In this document: positions 52,401 through 60,324 of the stretch, one piece after another
Position numbering within the stretch: the stretch's first letter is position 1
How the letters are laid out: each line of letters starts with the position of its first letter
Source: PALSA-693 sp963780345
GTDB lineage: Bacteria; Actinomycetota; Acidimicrobiia; Acidimicrobiales; Palsa-688
DNA: 64,000 nucleotides
Direction: 5' to 3'
Assembly (NCBI GenBank): GCA_963780345.1
Contig: CAWABU010000006.1
Coordinates: 62,001 to 126,000, forward strand
Position numbers and translations under genes: made by a program
Notes under the pieces: model-generated
Seen by the model: only the letters and a program-made list of their open reading frames with translations
What the model was told of the DNA's origin: nothing
The model's database searches: none

Positions 52401-52639
52401 CGGCCCTCCAAGGATTTCATCGCCAGGATCTCGCTGTTCGCATGGACCTGCGCTACCCGGATCTCCTCCGGGCGTCCGTCGGGTAAGCGGTCGAGCTGGC
52501 CGGAACTGGCGCAGGCCACGCAGAGGTCGGTCTGCGGCCCTGGGTCCCGGCCGCGGGTCGTCATCGATCCCACGAGCGCGGCTGCGCCGCTCCTGGCGAA
52601 ATCCGCGCCGAAATGTCCGGATCTGAAGGCTGCCCCCAT
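49493..52639 (-). CDS. LAL-type LuxR-family regulator (large ATP-binding)
   Basis: This 1048-residue regulator has an N-terminal AAA-type ATPase: CVVIEGCWGTGKTALIGAA (Walker A near residue 128) and LPVAFAVDDADMAD (Walker B). A long helical TPR-like middle follows. The C-terminal LuxR HTH reads ALTPAELRVVTLAAAGNTNA, IAATLYVTDKTVEGHLARAY and QKLGIHSRLEL. The first 75 residues include CVACASSG, and a start at ATG 52564 is equally possible. Such proteins are ATP-dependent activators of large operons, often for secondary metabolism or polysaccharides. It lies next to the sugar-nucleotide operon and could control it. Confidence 0.9.
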   Translation of the reverse strand: MGAAFRSGHFGADFARSGAAALVGSMTTRGRDPGPQTDLCVACASSGQLDRLPDGRPEEIRVAQVHANSEILAMKSLEGRPDFDRRVRGSRKGGERLLERATCLDEFDALFSGALQGSTSCVVIEGCWGTGKTALIGAACEAARRYGVWTARARGRESERRTRYSVLRDALESVYRPWSAGADLHAHPDVAGPWRGLLAMLEQTGLTPIEVSHRLVEVLSEADAPLPVAFAVDDADMADNESMAVLTTAIRRVGPERAWLVASTHHRQPGVALRPVDRLLSEPQTRHLVIGPLQAETVGDAIQQFSGQAPSGAFRDRCYQVTGGRPLLLFALLGALEQAGFDVTVEGDVMASIGSMVVPRIAQVVLDRLSWMSIAASDLLGAVAVLGDGADLSTARDLARIDGLAAERGADSAVLGELLEPGRPLRFTSPLIRAAIYHDIPPGRRARLHADAARVLKGEDRPEDQVLRHLLLTEPAHDVEMADWLARMGRSALDRADFDMAVQCLRRALSEPAPAAERQGILLDLAGAEAALAVPSAVGRFRQAVMLGGAEPEPLARAAVRLLRALGGPPPFEPEIVDVLWGVVDRLDPSLVELRFELELALRFATDDAGLRGLDRFEQLLDGLAIDSPELAVVGRACLAGQKLGDPRWAGVDEVGAMIEAGLDPEDLFRGDALARRIQFACMVDLLRCGRYDAVDSITQQCLAVSLRDAGQDAAPAVLSLRGLSLLWQGDLAAAEEACRQTLEVAGEQKDEPVLLAQLCLLSILLERGLVSEAAQFESGLGQAHAADAGLRLLMAETLARLRIAEGQARRGLDELLAAGEQAERQGISNPAVTSWRQEAARVYFQLGEPGEAQRLAHEAVELARAFADVRTLGATLRAAAEVAGPDRKVTLLSEAVDLLADSAVSLEAARAMVDLGEALSAVGRRDEARMALRRGAHLASLCGADPLVELASNQLRAAGARPRRVALTGLEALTPAELRVVTLAAAGNTNAGIAATLYVTDKTVEGHLARAYQKLGIHSRLELRPLLEVREAESELASVRQDRPAAG

Positions 52640-52736
52640 CCCTCACGACGGTACTCGCTTTTCCGAATTAAGTTACTTGCGGGTCACAATGCGTGCCCAA
52701 TCCTGACCCAAATCGTCATTTGGTGTTCATGTATCT

Positions 52737-53687
52737 TTACCCGCCTGCGAGCTCCACCGGCACCAGCTCGTCGACCGAACTGTGGTCCACGTCTTCAACG
52801 GTCATGTTCCTGGCCACGGCCAGAGCGGCGAGCCGTCGTTTGATGAGATTGGTCACGAAGTCGGCGTCGTATCCGGCCCGGGCCGGTCCTGGGCCGCCAT
52901 AGCCGCCCTGGCCGAAGCCTTCGGTCAGCTCCGCCCAACGTCGCTCGACGAAGTCCCACAGCCCGGGGTTCTCGGCGATGATGCGCCGAGCCAAATAGGT
53001 CCCATAGGAGATGTGCCGGGACTCGTCGCGTCGCGTCAGCCGTATGCCCTGTTCGAGACCCGGCAATTTCCCGGTGGCTCGAAACAACAAGTTCCACCGG
53101 TGATAGCCGCCAATTGCGGCCACCCCCTCGACCAGCTGGTTGTACACGAGCGTGGCGTCGAGTAGCGCCTCGGCAGAGCGGTCGGTATCCAGACGCCGCA
53201 TGACCTGAGTCAACTCACCGTCGAAGAGGCCGCGGGATCGCCCGCCGGCCGTCCGGACCTGGTCGGCCTGCATGCGAACGAAGTCATTGAGCGAGCTCGG
53301 GTCGAACCCGACGACATCAAACCAGCGTCGGAACATGTCGGTGTGCTTCGCCTCTTCCATCGCGAACATGGAGAGATACATGGTGTCCTCGAGGCGGCCG
53401 AGATCCGACATGGCCCGCAGCAACGGCACGATGTCCAGGGTTACGGCCTCCTCGCCGACCATGAACCCGCGTGCCGACAGAGCGAACGGAAGCCGCTGCT
53501 CATCCGTCATGGACGCCCAGTGCTCGGCATCTTTTGACCAATCGATGTCGGCGGGGTCCCAGAAGAGCTTCTTTGACTTCTCCCACAGCTTCCAGGCCAC
53601 CGAGTCATGGTTGATACCGTGCGTGGACCGATAGCGATGGACCTGCGTCTCCTGGATCTTCCCGCCTGCCGCGGCGACATCAGTCAT
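52737..53687 (-). CDS. R2-like ligand-binding oxidase (R2lox family)
   Basis: This 316-residue ferritin-like protein resembles mycobacterial Rv0233. Its metal ligands lie in FMVGEEAVTLDI (Glu, and the Val used in the Tyr-Val crosslink), MFAMEEAKHTDMF (E-x2-H), LVEGVAAIGGYHRWN (Glu and the crosslinking-type Tyr) and RRDESRHISYGTY (E-x2-H). FWDPADIDWSKDAEHW is the usual start. R2lox proteins hold a Mn/Fe centre and a lipid-like ligand and are thought to be oxidases. They are not the true ribonucleotide reductase radical subunit. It is flanked by the LAL gene and a divergent dehydrogenase. Confidence 0.85.
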   Translation of the reverse strand: MTDVAAAGGKIQETQVHRYRSTHGINHDSVAWKLWEKSKKLFWDPADIDWSKDAEHWASMTDEQRLPFALSARGFMVGEEAVTLDIVPLLRAMSDLGRLEDTMYLSMFAMEEAKHTDMFRRWFDVVGFDPSSLNDFVRMQADQVRTAGGRSRGLFDGELTQVMRRLDTDRSAEALLDATLVYNQLVEGVAAIGGYHRWNLLFRATGKLPGLEQGIRLTRRDESRHISYGTYLARRIIAENPGLWDFVERRWAELTEGFGQGGYGGPGPARAGYDADFVTNLIKRRLAALAVARNMTVEDVDHSSVDELVPVELAGG

Positions 53688-53938
53688 GTCTGACCCCTTA
53701 CCCCCCGATAAAGGAACGTTGTTCTTTTTAGGGTATCAGTATCCGTGGTCGGGTCGCGAACCGGACTGATCCGGGCCGGCTCTCGGCCGGGGCGAGCCCG
53801 CCACCCTCACCGCTTCCAAGCGTCGAGTCGGCACCGCGTGGGCGGCGATCGTTAAGGTAAAAGGGCGGCCCCGTCGTGGACGGCGGCCGGTCCCGAGTCC
53901 GAGGGGAGGCCACGCTCGATGACCAGGAAACCTGCGGT

Positions 53939-54991
53939 ATGACGAAGAAAAGGGTTGGGATCCGGCTTCCGAGACACGTGCAGGCCCAGACGGTCGAACA
54001 GCGCTGGGCCCACGAGCTCGAGGCCCTGGCGCCCGTGGCCGACATCGTCGAGATTCCCGCCGACACCCAGACCGAGTTCGCCGAGGCGGTCGGCGACCTG
54101 GACGCCATCATCACCTCCTGGGGGATCCCCATCGACCAGCAGGTCATTGACGGTCTGAAACAGTGCGTGGTGATCGGTGTGGGCGGCGTCGGCGTGGACA
54201 TGGTCGACGTGGAGGCGGCCACTGCGGCGGGGATCGTGGTCACCAACGTTCCCGACGTCTTCATCGAGGAGGTGGCCGACCACGCCATGATGCTCCTGCT
54301 CGACGTGGCCCGGATGACGCCGCTGATGGCGCGCATGGCCCGGGAAGGGGAGTGGTACCAGGCCCGCCCCATCCTGAGCGTCCGGCCCCGGCTGCTGGGG
54401 CAGACTCTCGGCTTGTTTGCCTTCGGTCACGTGGCGCGGGGGACCGCCCGCCGGGCCAAGGCCTTCGGGTTGCGGGTGATCGCCTTTGACCCCTACGTCA
54501 GTGAGCTGGAGATCAGCGCGGCCGAGGTGGAGCCGGTGGGGTTCCACGAGCTGCTCGAACGCAGCGACTTCCTCTCCATCCACGCCCCGCTGAACGCGGA
54601 GACCGAGCACGCCATCGACGCCGCCGCCCTCAGCCGCATGAAGCCCACCGCGGTCGTGATCAACACGGCCAGGGGCCCGATCATCGACGAAGCCGCTCTG
54701 ATCCAGGCCCTGCGCGACGGGGTGATCGCCGGGGCCGGCCTGGACGTGACCGAGCAGGAGCCCGCCTCGCCGGACAATCCCTTGCTCCACATGGACAACG
54801 TGCTCGTCACGCCCCACATCGCGTCGGCCAGCAGCCGCATGCGACCTGAGACCCGCCGTCGGGTGGGTCGCGAGGTCAGCCTGGTGTTGCGAGGCCGGTG
54901 GCCCATGAGCTGTGTCAATCCGACCGTGCTACCTCGCGTCCCGCTGGAACGCTGGCAGCCCTATCCCATGAACAGGGGACCGAACCGATGA
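53939..54991 (+). CDS. D-isomer-specific 2-hydroxyacid dehydrogenase
   Basis: I start at ATG 53939 (MTKKRVGIRL), about a dozen bases after AGGAAA. The 350-residue protein has the catalytic triad in NTARGPIIDEAALIQAL (Arg), DVTEQEP (Glu) and VTPHIASASS (His). The nucleotide-binding turn reads LGLFAFGHVARGTARRA, where family members have G-x-G-x-x-G; here the first and last positions are Ala. The enzyme would oxidise or reduce a 2-hydroxy/2-oxo acid with NAD(P). The stop overlaps the next start (ATGA), so it is coupled to the ThDP enzyme. Confidence 0.87.
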   Translation: MTKKRVGIRLPRHVQAQTVEQRWAHELEALAPVADIVEIPADTQTEFAEAVGDLDAIITSWGIPIDQQVIDGLKQCVVIGVGGVGVDMVDVEAATAAGIVVTNVPDVFIEEVADHAMMLLLDVARMTPLMARMAREGEWYQARPILSVRPRLLGQTLGLFAFGHVARGTARRAKAFGLRVIAFDPYVSELEISAAEVEPVGFHELLERSDFLSIHAPLNAETEHAIDAAALSRMKPTAVVINTARGPIIDEAALIQALRDGVIAGAGLDVTEQEPASPDNPLLHMDNVLVTPHIASASSRMRPETRRRVGREVSLVLRGRWPMSCVNPTVLPRVPLERWQPYPMNRGPNR

Positions 54992-56619
54992 ACGTCGCCA
55001 CCGCCATCGCCCGGGCCATGAAAGCGGAGGGAGTGGACATCCTCTTCGCCTACCCGGTCAACCCGCTGATCGAGGCGGCCGCCCAGGAGGACATCCGCAC
55101 CGTCATCGTGCGCCAGGAGCGCACCGGGCTTCATATGGCCGATGCCTATTCGCGGGTGAGCTCCGGCACCAAGATCGGGGTGTTCTGCATGCAGCACGGG
55201 CCGGGGGCTGAGAACGCCTTCGGCGGCGTGGCGCAGGCCTTTTCCGAATCCGTGCCGATCATGGTCGTCCCCGCCGGCTACCCGCGTCGCCTGGCCAACC
55301 ATTATCCGAACTTCAACTCCACCTTGAACATGCAGCATGTCACCAAATGGGCCGAGCCGCTCACGTCGGGCCGGACCGTCCCGGAGGTGATGCGCCGGGC
55401 CTTCTTCCAGCTCCGCAACGGTCGGCCGGGACCGGTACTGATCGAAGTGCCCGCCGACGTCTGGAATGACGAGGTGCCCGACGACTTCGTCCACACCCCC
55501 AGCTTCACGGCTCGGACCGGGCCCGACCCCGCGGCCGTCGCCGACGCCGCCCAGGTCCTGGCCGGTGCCGAGCGTCCGGTGATCTACGCCGGTCAGGGCG
55601 TGCATTACGCCCGGGCCTGGGAGGAGCTCCGGACCCTGGCCGAGCGATGGAACATCCCCGTCACCACCTCCATCGAAGGCAAGAGCGCCTTCCCCGAGAA
55701 CCACCCGCTCTCACTCGGCAGCGGAGGCCGCGCCAACCCTCGAGCCGTCAAGCGGTTCCTCGCTGACGCCGACGTCATCTTCGGTGTGGGCTGCAGCTTC
55801 GCGTCGACCGGGTTTGGAGTCCCCATGCCTGCCGGCAAGACGATTATCCACGCGACCCTCGATCCGCTCGATCTCAACAAGGATCTCGCCGTCCAGTTCG
55901 GCTTGATCGGGGACGCCAAACTCACCCTCACGGCGCTCACCCAGGCCATGGAAAAGTTCAATATGTCAACCGCGGTTGACCGGGAAGACGTCCCCCAGCG
56001 GATCGCCGCCATGCGCACCGCCTGGTTGGAGGAATGGTCACCCAAACTGTCCAATGATGCCGCGCCTATCAATCCTTATCGGGTGATCGCCGAGCTGAAC
56101 CGGATGGTCGACAAGGAGCGGACCATCGTCACCCACGACGCAGGGAGTCCGCGTGACCAGATGACTCCCTTCTGGGAGTCAACCGCGCCCCTTTCCTATA
56201 TCGGCTGGGGCAAGACCACCCAGCTTGGCTATGGCCTGGGACTGGCCATGGGCGCCAAGCTGGCCAAACCGGACCACCTCTGCATCAACGTCTGGGGTGA
56301 CGCGGCGATTGGCTTCACCGGCATGGATCTGGAAACCGCGGCGCGGGAGCGCATCCCGATCCTTTCGGTACTCTTCAACAACTTCTCCATGGCCATCGAG
56401 ATCCCGGTCATGCCGGTGTCACAGGAGAAGTACGGTTCGACCGACATCTCCGGCCACTACGCCGACATGGCCAAGGCCTTCGGCTGCTACGGCGAGCGGA
56501 TCACCGACCCCGGCCAGATCGTCGCCGCTCTACGCCGCGGCATCGACGCCACCGAGCAGGGCCGCCCGGCCTTGCTCGAGTTCATCACCGATAAGGAAAT
56601 CACTATTTCCCAGGAGTAG
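54988..56619 (+). CDS. Thiamine-diphosphate-dependent enzyme (acetolactate synthase-like)
   Basis: I start at ATG 54988, which overlaps the dehydrogenase stop. The 543-residue protein has the three ThDP domains. The N-terminal PYR domain carries VRQERTGLHMADAY with the catalytic Glu and VFCMQHGPGAENAF. The central domain contains YAGQGVHYARAWEELR. The C-terminal PP domain has NVWGDAAIGFTGMDLETA and ILSVLFNNFSM, the metal-binding GD-x24-NN, but the second G of GDG is Ala. It likely decarboxylates or ligates a 2-oxo acid, perhaps the one made by its partner dehydrogenase. Substrate not determinable. Confidence 0.87.
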   Translation: MNVATAIARAMKAEGVDILFAYPVNPLIEAAAQEDIRTVIVRQERTGLHMADAYSRVSSGTKIGVFCMQHGPGAENAFGGVAQAFSESVPIMVVPAGYPRRLANHYPNFNSTLNMQHVTKWAEPLTSGRTVPEVMRRAFFQLRNGRPGPVLIEVPADVWNDEVPDDFVHTPSFTARTGPDPAAVADAAQVLAGAERPVIYAGQGVHYARAWEELRTLAERWNIPVTTSIEGKSAFPENHPLSLGSGGRANPRAVKRFLADADVIFGVGCSFASTGFGVPMPAGKTIIHATLDPLDLNKDLAVQFGLIGDAKLTLTALTQAMEKFNMSTAVDREDVPQRIAAMRTAWLEEWSPKLSNDAAPINPYRVIAELNRMVDKERTIVTHDAGSPRDQMTPFWESTAPLSYIGWGKTTQLGYGLGLAMGAKLAKPDHLCINVWGDAAIGFTGMDLETAARERIPILSVLFNNFSMAIEIPVMPVSQEKYGSTDISGHYADMAKAFGCYGERITDPGQIVAALRRGIDATEQGRPALLEFITDKEITISQE

Positions 56620-56707
56620 CCGGGCCGCTGATCGCGGTCCGGTGCGCCGAGATTCCCGCCAAGGGGGCCGGCGCTCGCCCCGGCCGCCATAGTTCGCAGG
56701 CGGCCGG

Positions 56708-57925
56708 CTAGCCCATGCCGGGCTCTTTGGGCAGTCCCAGGGCGCGCTCGCCGATGATCTTCTTCTGTATCTCGCTCGTTCCCGAGAAGATCGTCCCGGC
56801 CCGGGACCAGAGAAACACGCCCTGCCAGCGGGAGGTCGGGTAGCCCTCGCCCTCGGGGCGAACCATGGCCTCCGGACCCAGGATATCGACGGCCAGCTCT
56901 CCGAACCGCTTGTGGTACTCGCTCCAAAACAGCTTGGAGACCGAGGCCTCGGGCCCGGGTTCCTTCTGCGACGCCAGGGCGGCGAGCAGTCGCAGGCCCG
57001 AGTATCGCATCAGCTCGACGTTGGTGAAGGCCCACGCCAGTCGCTGCCGGGTGAGGGCGTCCTCCTCCTTGCCGTGCTTGCGGACCGTGTCCACCAGATC
57101 CCAGAACTCCTTCTCGTAGACCAGGTGCTGGATGGTGGCCCGGCCCCCCCGCTCGTTCCCGAGGGTGGTCATGGCGACGCGCCACCCGTTGTTGAGCCCC
57201 CCGATGACGTTGAACAACGGGGCCCGCGCCCCCTCGATGAACTCCTGGCAGAACTCTGCGCTGCCCGCCATCTGCCGGATCGGCGCGATCTCGATGTGAT
57301 TGTCGGCGAGCGGAACCAGGACGTACGACAGGCCCCGGTGCTTCGGCACGTCCGGGTCGGTCCGGCACAGCACGAAGATCATGTTCGCCCGCATCGCCCC
57401 TGAGGTCCACACCTTCTGGCCGGAGATCACCACCTCATCTCCGTCGACCAACCCGCGTGTCTCCACCCCTCCGAGGTCCGACCCGTGATCGGGCTCCGAG
57501 AATCCCTGACAGTAGCGGTCCTCCCCGGAAATGATCCGGGGCAGGAATCGGGCCCGCTGCTCGTCGCTGGCGTGGACGATCACCGACGGGCCGACCAGCG
57601 ACTCGCCCATGCCCCGGTCCACCCGGGGCACGCCCGCCCGGTGGAATTCCTCGTTCAAGACCGCCAGCTCGGCGGCCGACAAACCGCGCCCACCCACCTC
57701 CTCGGGCCATTGAGGGCAGACCAGACGCGCCGCGAGCAGTCGCTCCTCCCATTCGCGGTACAGGGCGTGGGCTTGGGCGGCTTCCAGGCCGCGGCGCGGC
57801 GCGCCTCCCGTCGCTGGAGAATTCCAATCGGTCAGCTCCGCCAGACCGGCGGGCGCGTTCTCGTCGATCCACTCGCGCATCTCCGAGCGAAAGGATTCCA
57901 GCTCCGGACCCAGATCGACCTGCAT
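56708..57925 (-). CDS. Acyl-CoA dehydrogenase
   Basis: This 405-residue flavoenzyme has CQGFSEPDHGSDLGGVETRG, the FAD-binding stretch of the family. GDEVVISGQKVWTSGAMRAN and the C-terminal SRAGTIFSGTSEIQKKIIGE and RALGLP are also canonical. It introduces a double bond in an acyl-CoA, passing electrons to ETF. The likely base Glu region (FWSEYHKRFGELAVDILG) is present but not certain. The SDR gene follows 91 bp upstream in the same direction. The pair resembles steroid or fatty-acid side-chain degradation genes in actinobacteria. Confidence 0.9.
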   Translation of the reverse strand: MQVDLGPELESFRSEMREWIDENAPAGLAELTDWNSPATGGAPRRGLEAAQAHALYREWEERLLAARLVCPQWPEEVGGRGLSAAELAVLNEEFHRAGVPRVDRGMGESLVGPSVIVHASDEQRARFLPRIISGEDRYCQGFSEPDHGSDLGGVETRGLVDGDEVVISGQKVWTSGAMRANMIFVLCRTDPDVPKHRGLSYVLVPLADNHIEIAPIRQMAGSAEFCQEFIEGARAPLFNVIGGLNNGWRVAMTTLGNERGGRATIQHLVYEKEFWDLVDTVRKHGKEEDALTRQRLAWAFTNVELMRYSGLRLLAALASQKEPGPEASVSKLFWSEYHKRFGELAVDILGPEAMVRPEGEGYPTSRWQGVFLWSRAGTIFSGTSEIQKKIIGERALGLPKEPGMG

Positions 57926-58016
57926 CCACAGACCCCTCTCGTGAGAATCAGCGGGCCAAGCCCGAGGCTAGCAACCAACCGCCCCGGCCGGCGCCGACGC
58001 GGCACCAGCCCCCAGG

Positions 58017-58919
58017 TCAACGCCGGAACGGGCCGCCCGAACCGGTCACGACCGGCTGGAACGACTGCTCGATCATCCGGGTCATCATTTCCAGGTCCCA
58101 GGGCCCGGGTGAGGCGATCTGGCGGATCACTTGCGGGATGTTGTACAGACCGATCTCATACCCCCGGGCCGAGATCGTCTGTCCGGTGCACCAGTCGGAC
58201 CTTTCGCTGGCCAGGTAGGCGACCACCGGCGCGACGTTGTCCGGCGAACGCACCTGATCGCTCCCCGAACCCATACGGCGCCGGTCCGTCGGAACAGAGT
58301 CGGTCATACGGGTCGAGGCGCCCGGTGCGATGGCGTTGGCCGTGATGCCGTAGGGGCGCAGGGCGTTGGCGCAGGAATAGGTCAGCCCTACGATCCCCAT
58401 CTTGGCCGCGGCGTAATTGGGCTGGCCCGGTGCGCCGTGCAATCCTGAGCCAGACGTGAAGTTGATCAGCCGGAAGTGGCCCTCAGGATTGCGTTGCTTG
58501 CGCCAGTAGCCGGTGGCGTGCTGGGTGGTGTTGAACGTGCCTTTGAGGTGCACTCGCAGTACCGCGTCCCACTCCTCCTCGCTCATGTTGAAAACCATCC
58601 GGTCCCGCAAAATTCCGGCCACGTTGACCAGGACGTCCAGGTGCCCGTAGGCGTCGATGGCCTGCTGAACCAGCGCCCCGGCGGCGTCGAAATCGCCGAC
58701 GTCGTCGCTATTGGCAGTGGCTTCGCCGCCCGCGCCAGTGATCTGCTCCACCACCTGGACCGCCACCGTCGTATCGCCTCCGGTGCCGTCGACCTCGGCG
58801 CCGTTATCGTTGACGACGACGTTGGCACCCTCGGCCGCGAGGAGCCGGGCGACGGACGCGCCGATACCCCGGCCGGCCCCAGTCACGACGGCCACCCGGC
58901 CCGTCAGGATTCCTGCCAT
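58017..58919 (-). CDS. SDR-family 3-hydroxyacyl-CoA dehydrogenase-like protein
   Basis: This 300-residue SDR has VAVVTGAGRGIGASVARLLA, VLVNVAGILRD, LINFTSGSGLHG and PNYAAAKMGIVGLTY, so the Ser, Tyr and Lys are intact. The NDNGAEVDGTGGD insert after strand 2 and the extended C-terminus are typical of the hydroxyacyl-CoA dehydrogenase domain of MFE-2 type proteins. It is likely to act on beta-hydroxyacyl-CoAs together with the adjacent acyl-CoA dehydrogenase. Confidence 0.88.
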   Translation of the reverse strand: MAGILTGRVAVVTGAGRGIGASVARLLAAEGANVVVNDNGAEVDGTGGDTTVAVQVVEQITGAGGEATANSDDVGDFDAAGALVQQAIDAYGHLDVLVNVAGILRDRMVFNMSEEEWDAVLRVHLKGTFNTTQHATGYWRKQRNPEGHFRLINFTSGSGLHGAPGQPNYAAAKMGIVGLTYSCANALRPYGITANAIAPGASTRMTDSVPTDRRRMGSGSDQVRSPDNVAPVVAYLASERSDWCTGQTISARGYEIGLYNIPQVIRQIASPGPWDLEMMTRMIEQSFQPVVTGSGGPFRR

Positions 58920-59039
58920 GGCTCCTCCCTTGGTCCACGGGATTCAGGTATGTCTGCGGTCGATTATTGTGCCCGGCCCCCGTCGGGGCAAACGGCTCCG
59001 CGGCCCCCGGCACGGTCGCTGTCGTCGATATTGGAAGTA

Positions 59040-59996
59040 TCAGGTTACGACCACGGCATGGGTCGTGCCCGCGGCATGGAGGGCATGTGCCATCCGGCGG
59101 GCGGCCGATGGGGTGAGTCGCGGTCGCAAGGCGACAAACAGCTCGTCGACCGAAGGAAGGTCCGACAGCACCCAGCGAGCAAACATGCCAGCGTCCATCC
59201 AGCGGGCCAGATCCGGACGGATGATGTCGTCGAGAAACCCGTCCGGCCGGCAAGCCTGTCGACGGATATCTTCCCAGGAGTAGGCCGCGGCGCCCATCCG
59301 CGTCAGGGCGTCGGTGATGCCGGAGGTCCGGAATGCCGGTGCATCCAGTTCGGAAGCCAGCAGGCGCGCCACCGGGTGGAGGCGGGAGACCTCGGACCAG
59401 GTGAGTGGGCGGCGGGATCCCTCCGACTGCTCCAGGGCGGCCACCAGCCACACGATGAGTTGCAAGCCGGCCGGGTTCGGCGGCGGCGACGTCGACAGCC
59501 CGAGGCAACGGCGCAGGCAGTCGAGGAGCCGGCCTTCCGATGGTGGCAAATCGGTCGTCAGCAGGCTCGGTCGCGAACCGTCGGACCGGGCCATGCGCCA
59601 GGTGACGCCACCCTCGCGTGTCACCAGGCAGACCATCCGGACGGCCTCGACGGAATCGCCGGTCGGCCCGGTCGGCCCGGTCGGCTCGGTCGGCGGTCCC
59701 GGCTCGGAGCACCCGGCCGGCGGTCCCGGCTCGGTCGGCGGTCCCGGCTCGGTGGGCCGCAGCCGGCCGGAGCCGATCATCCCCACGGCCTGACAGTTCG
59801 GTGCCGCCACCTGCCCCATGAGGCCGTCTTCGGCGTCGGAGAGCGCCAGGTCGAAGCTGCCCGCTCTCCCGCTCTTTCCGGCGTCGGGACGGTCGAGCAC
59901 CTGCACCCATATGGGATGACCGAGGGCGGTCACCCGATCGCCGGCCGCCTCCAGCAGGAGCGCGGCCACCCTTCCCCAATCCCTGATCCCGTCCAT
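59040..59996 (-). CDS. Unknown protein with Pro-Gly-Thr repeat linker
   Basis: I start at ATG 59996 (MDGIRDWGRVAALLLEAAGD), because upstream residues are Arg/Pro-rich. The 318-residue product has a 65-residue N-terminal segment, then a low-complexity linker at about 80-115 (TEPGPPTEPGPP, TEPTGPTGPTG) coded by 9-bp DNA repeats at 59654-59760. A C-terminal helical domain follows (RLLDCLRRCLGLS, ASELDAPAFRTSGITDALTR, FARWVLSDLPSVDELF). No family recognised. No signal peptide. It is the third leftward gene behind aspS and may be transcribed alone. Confidence 0.6.
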   Translation of the reverse strand: MDGIRDWGRVAALLLEAAGDRVTALGHPIWVQVLDRPDAGKSGRAGSFDLALSDAEDGLMGQVAAPNCQAVGMIGSGRLRPTEPGPPTEPGPPAGCSEPGPPTEPTGPTGPTGDSVEAVRMVCLVTREGGVTWRMARSDGSRPSLLTTDLPPSEGRLLDCLRRCLGLSTSPPPNPAGLQLIVWLVAALEQSEGSRRPLTWSEVSRLHPVARLLASELDAPAFRTSGITDALTRMGAAAYSWEDIRRQACRPDGFLDDIIRPDLARWMDAGMFARWVLSDLPSVDELFVALRPRLTPSAARRMAHALHAAGTTHAVVVT

Positions 59997-60324
59997 TGCG
60001 GACCTACCTCCCGTCGACAAACCGGTCGCGGGGGTCAGGCCCGATACCCCGAGGTGGCGCCGAAGAAGTGGCACCCGGGACCCTGCCGCAGACGGTAGCA
60101 ACGGGGTGTGACCGGCACAATGGTCGGGCTCCCGGCCCCGTCTACTGACGTGAATTGGTCCCAAAGGCGCCGCCCAGCGGCCTTTGGTGAAGCGAATGGT
60201 GCCCACCTGAAGCAGGCGCCCGTCAGAAGAAGACGGAGGGGCTGGGGGCCGGCGCAGCGGGTGTGGGGGCCGCGCCGCGACCGTGGCGGGGCCCGCCCGT
60301 GCCGCCCCTGCCGGCCTGCCGCCC
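59997..60324. other. Spacer upstream of the unknown protein
   Basis: About 330 bases after the aspS stop. Very GC-rich (repeated CCGCCC/GGGGCC). No gene and no clear T-run terminator. Confidence 0.4.

Noticed and set aside
52737..53687. Class I ribonucleotide reductase beta subunit
   Set aside because: Sequence order and the GEEAV and GGYHRW motifs fit R2lox, and no large subunit gene is adjacent.
59654..59760. Non-coding tandem repeat
   Set aside because: The 9-bp repeats remain in frame and encode a Pro-Gly-Thr linker inside the unknown protein.
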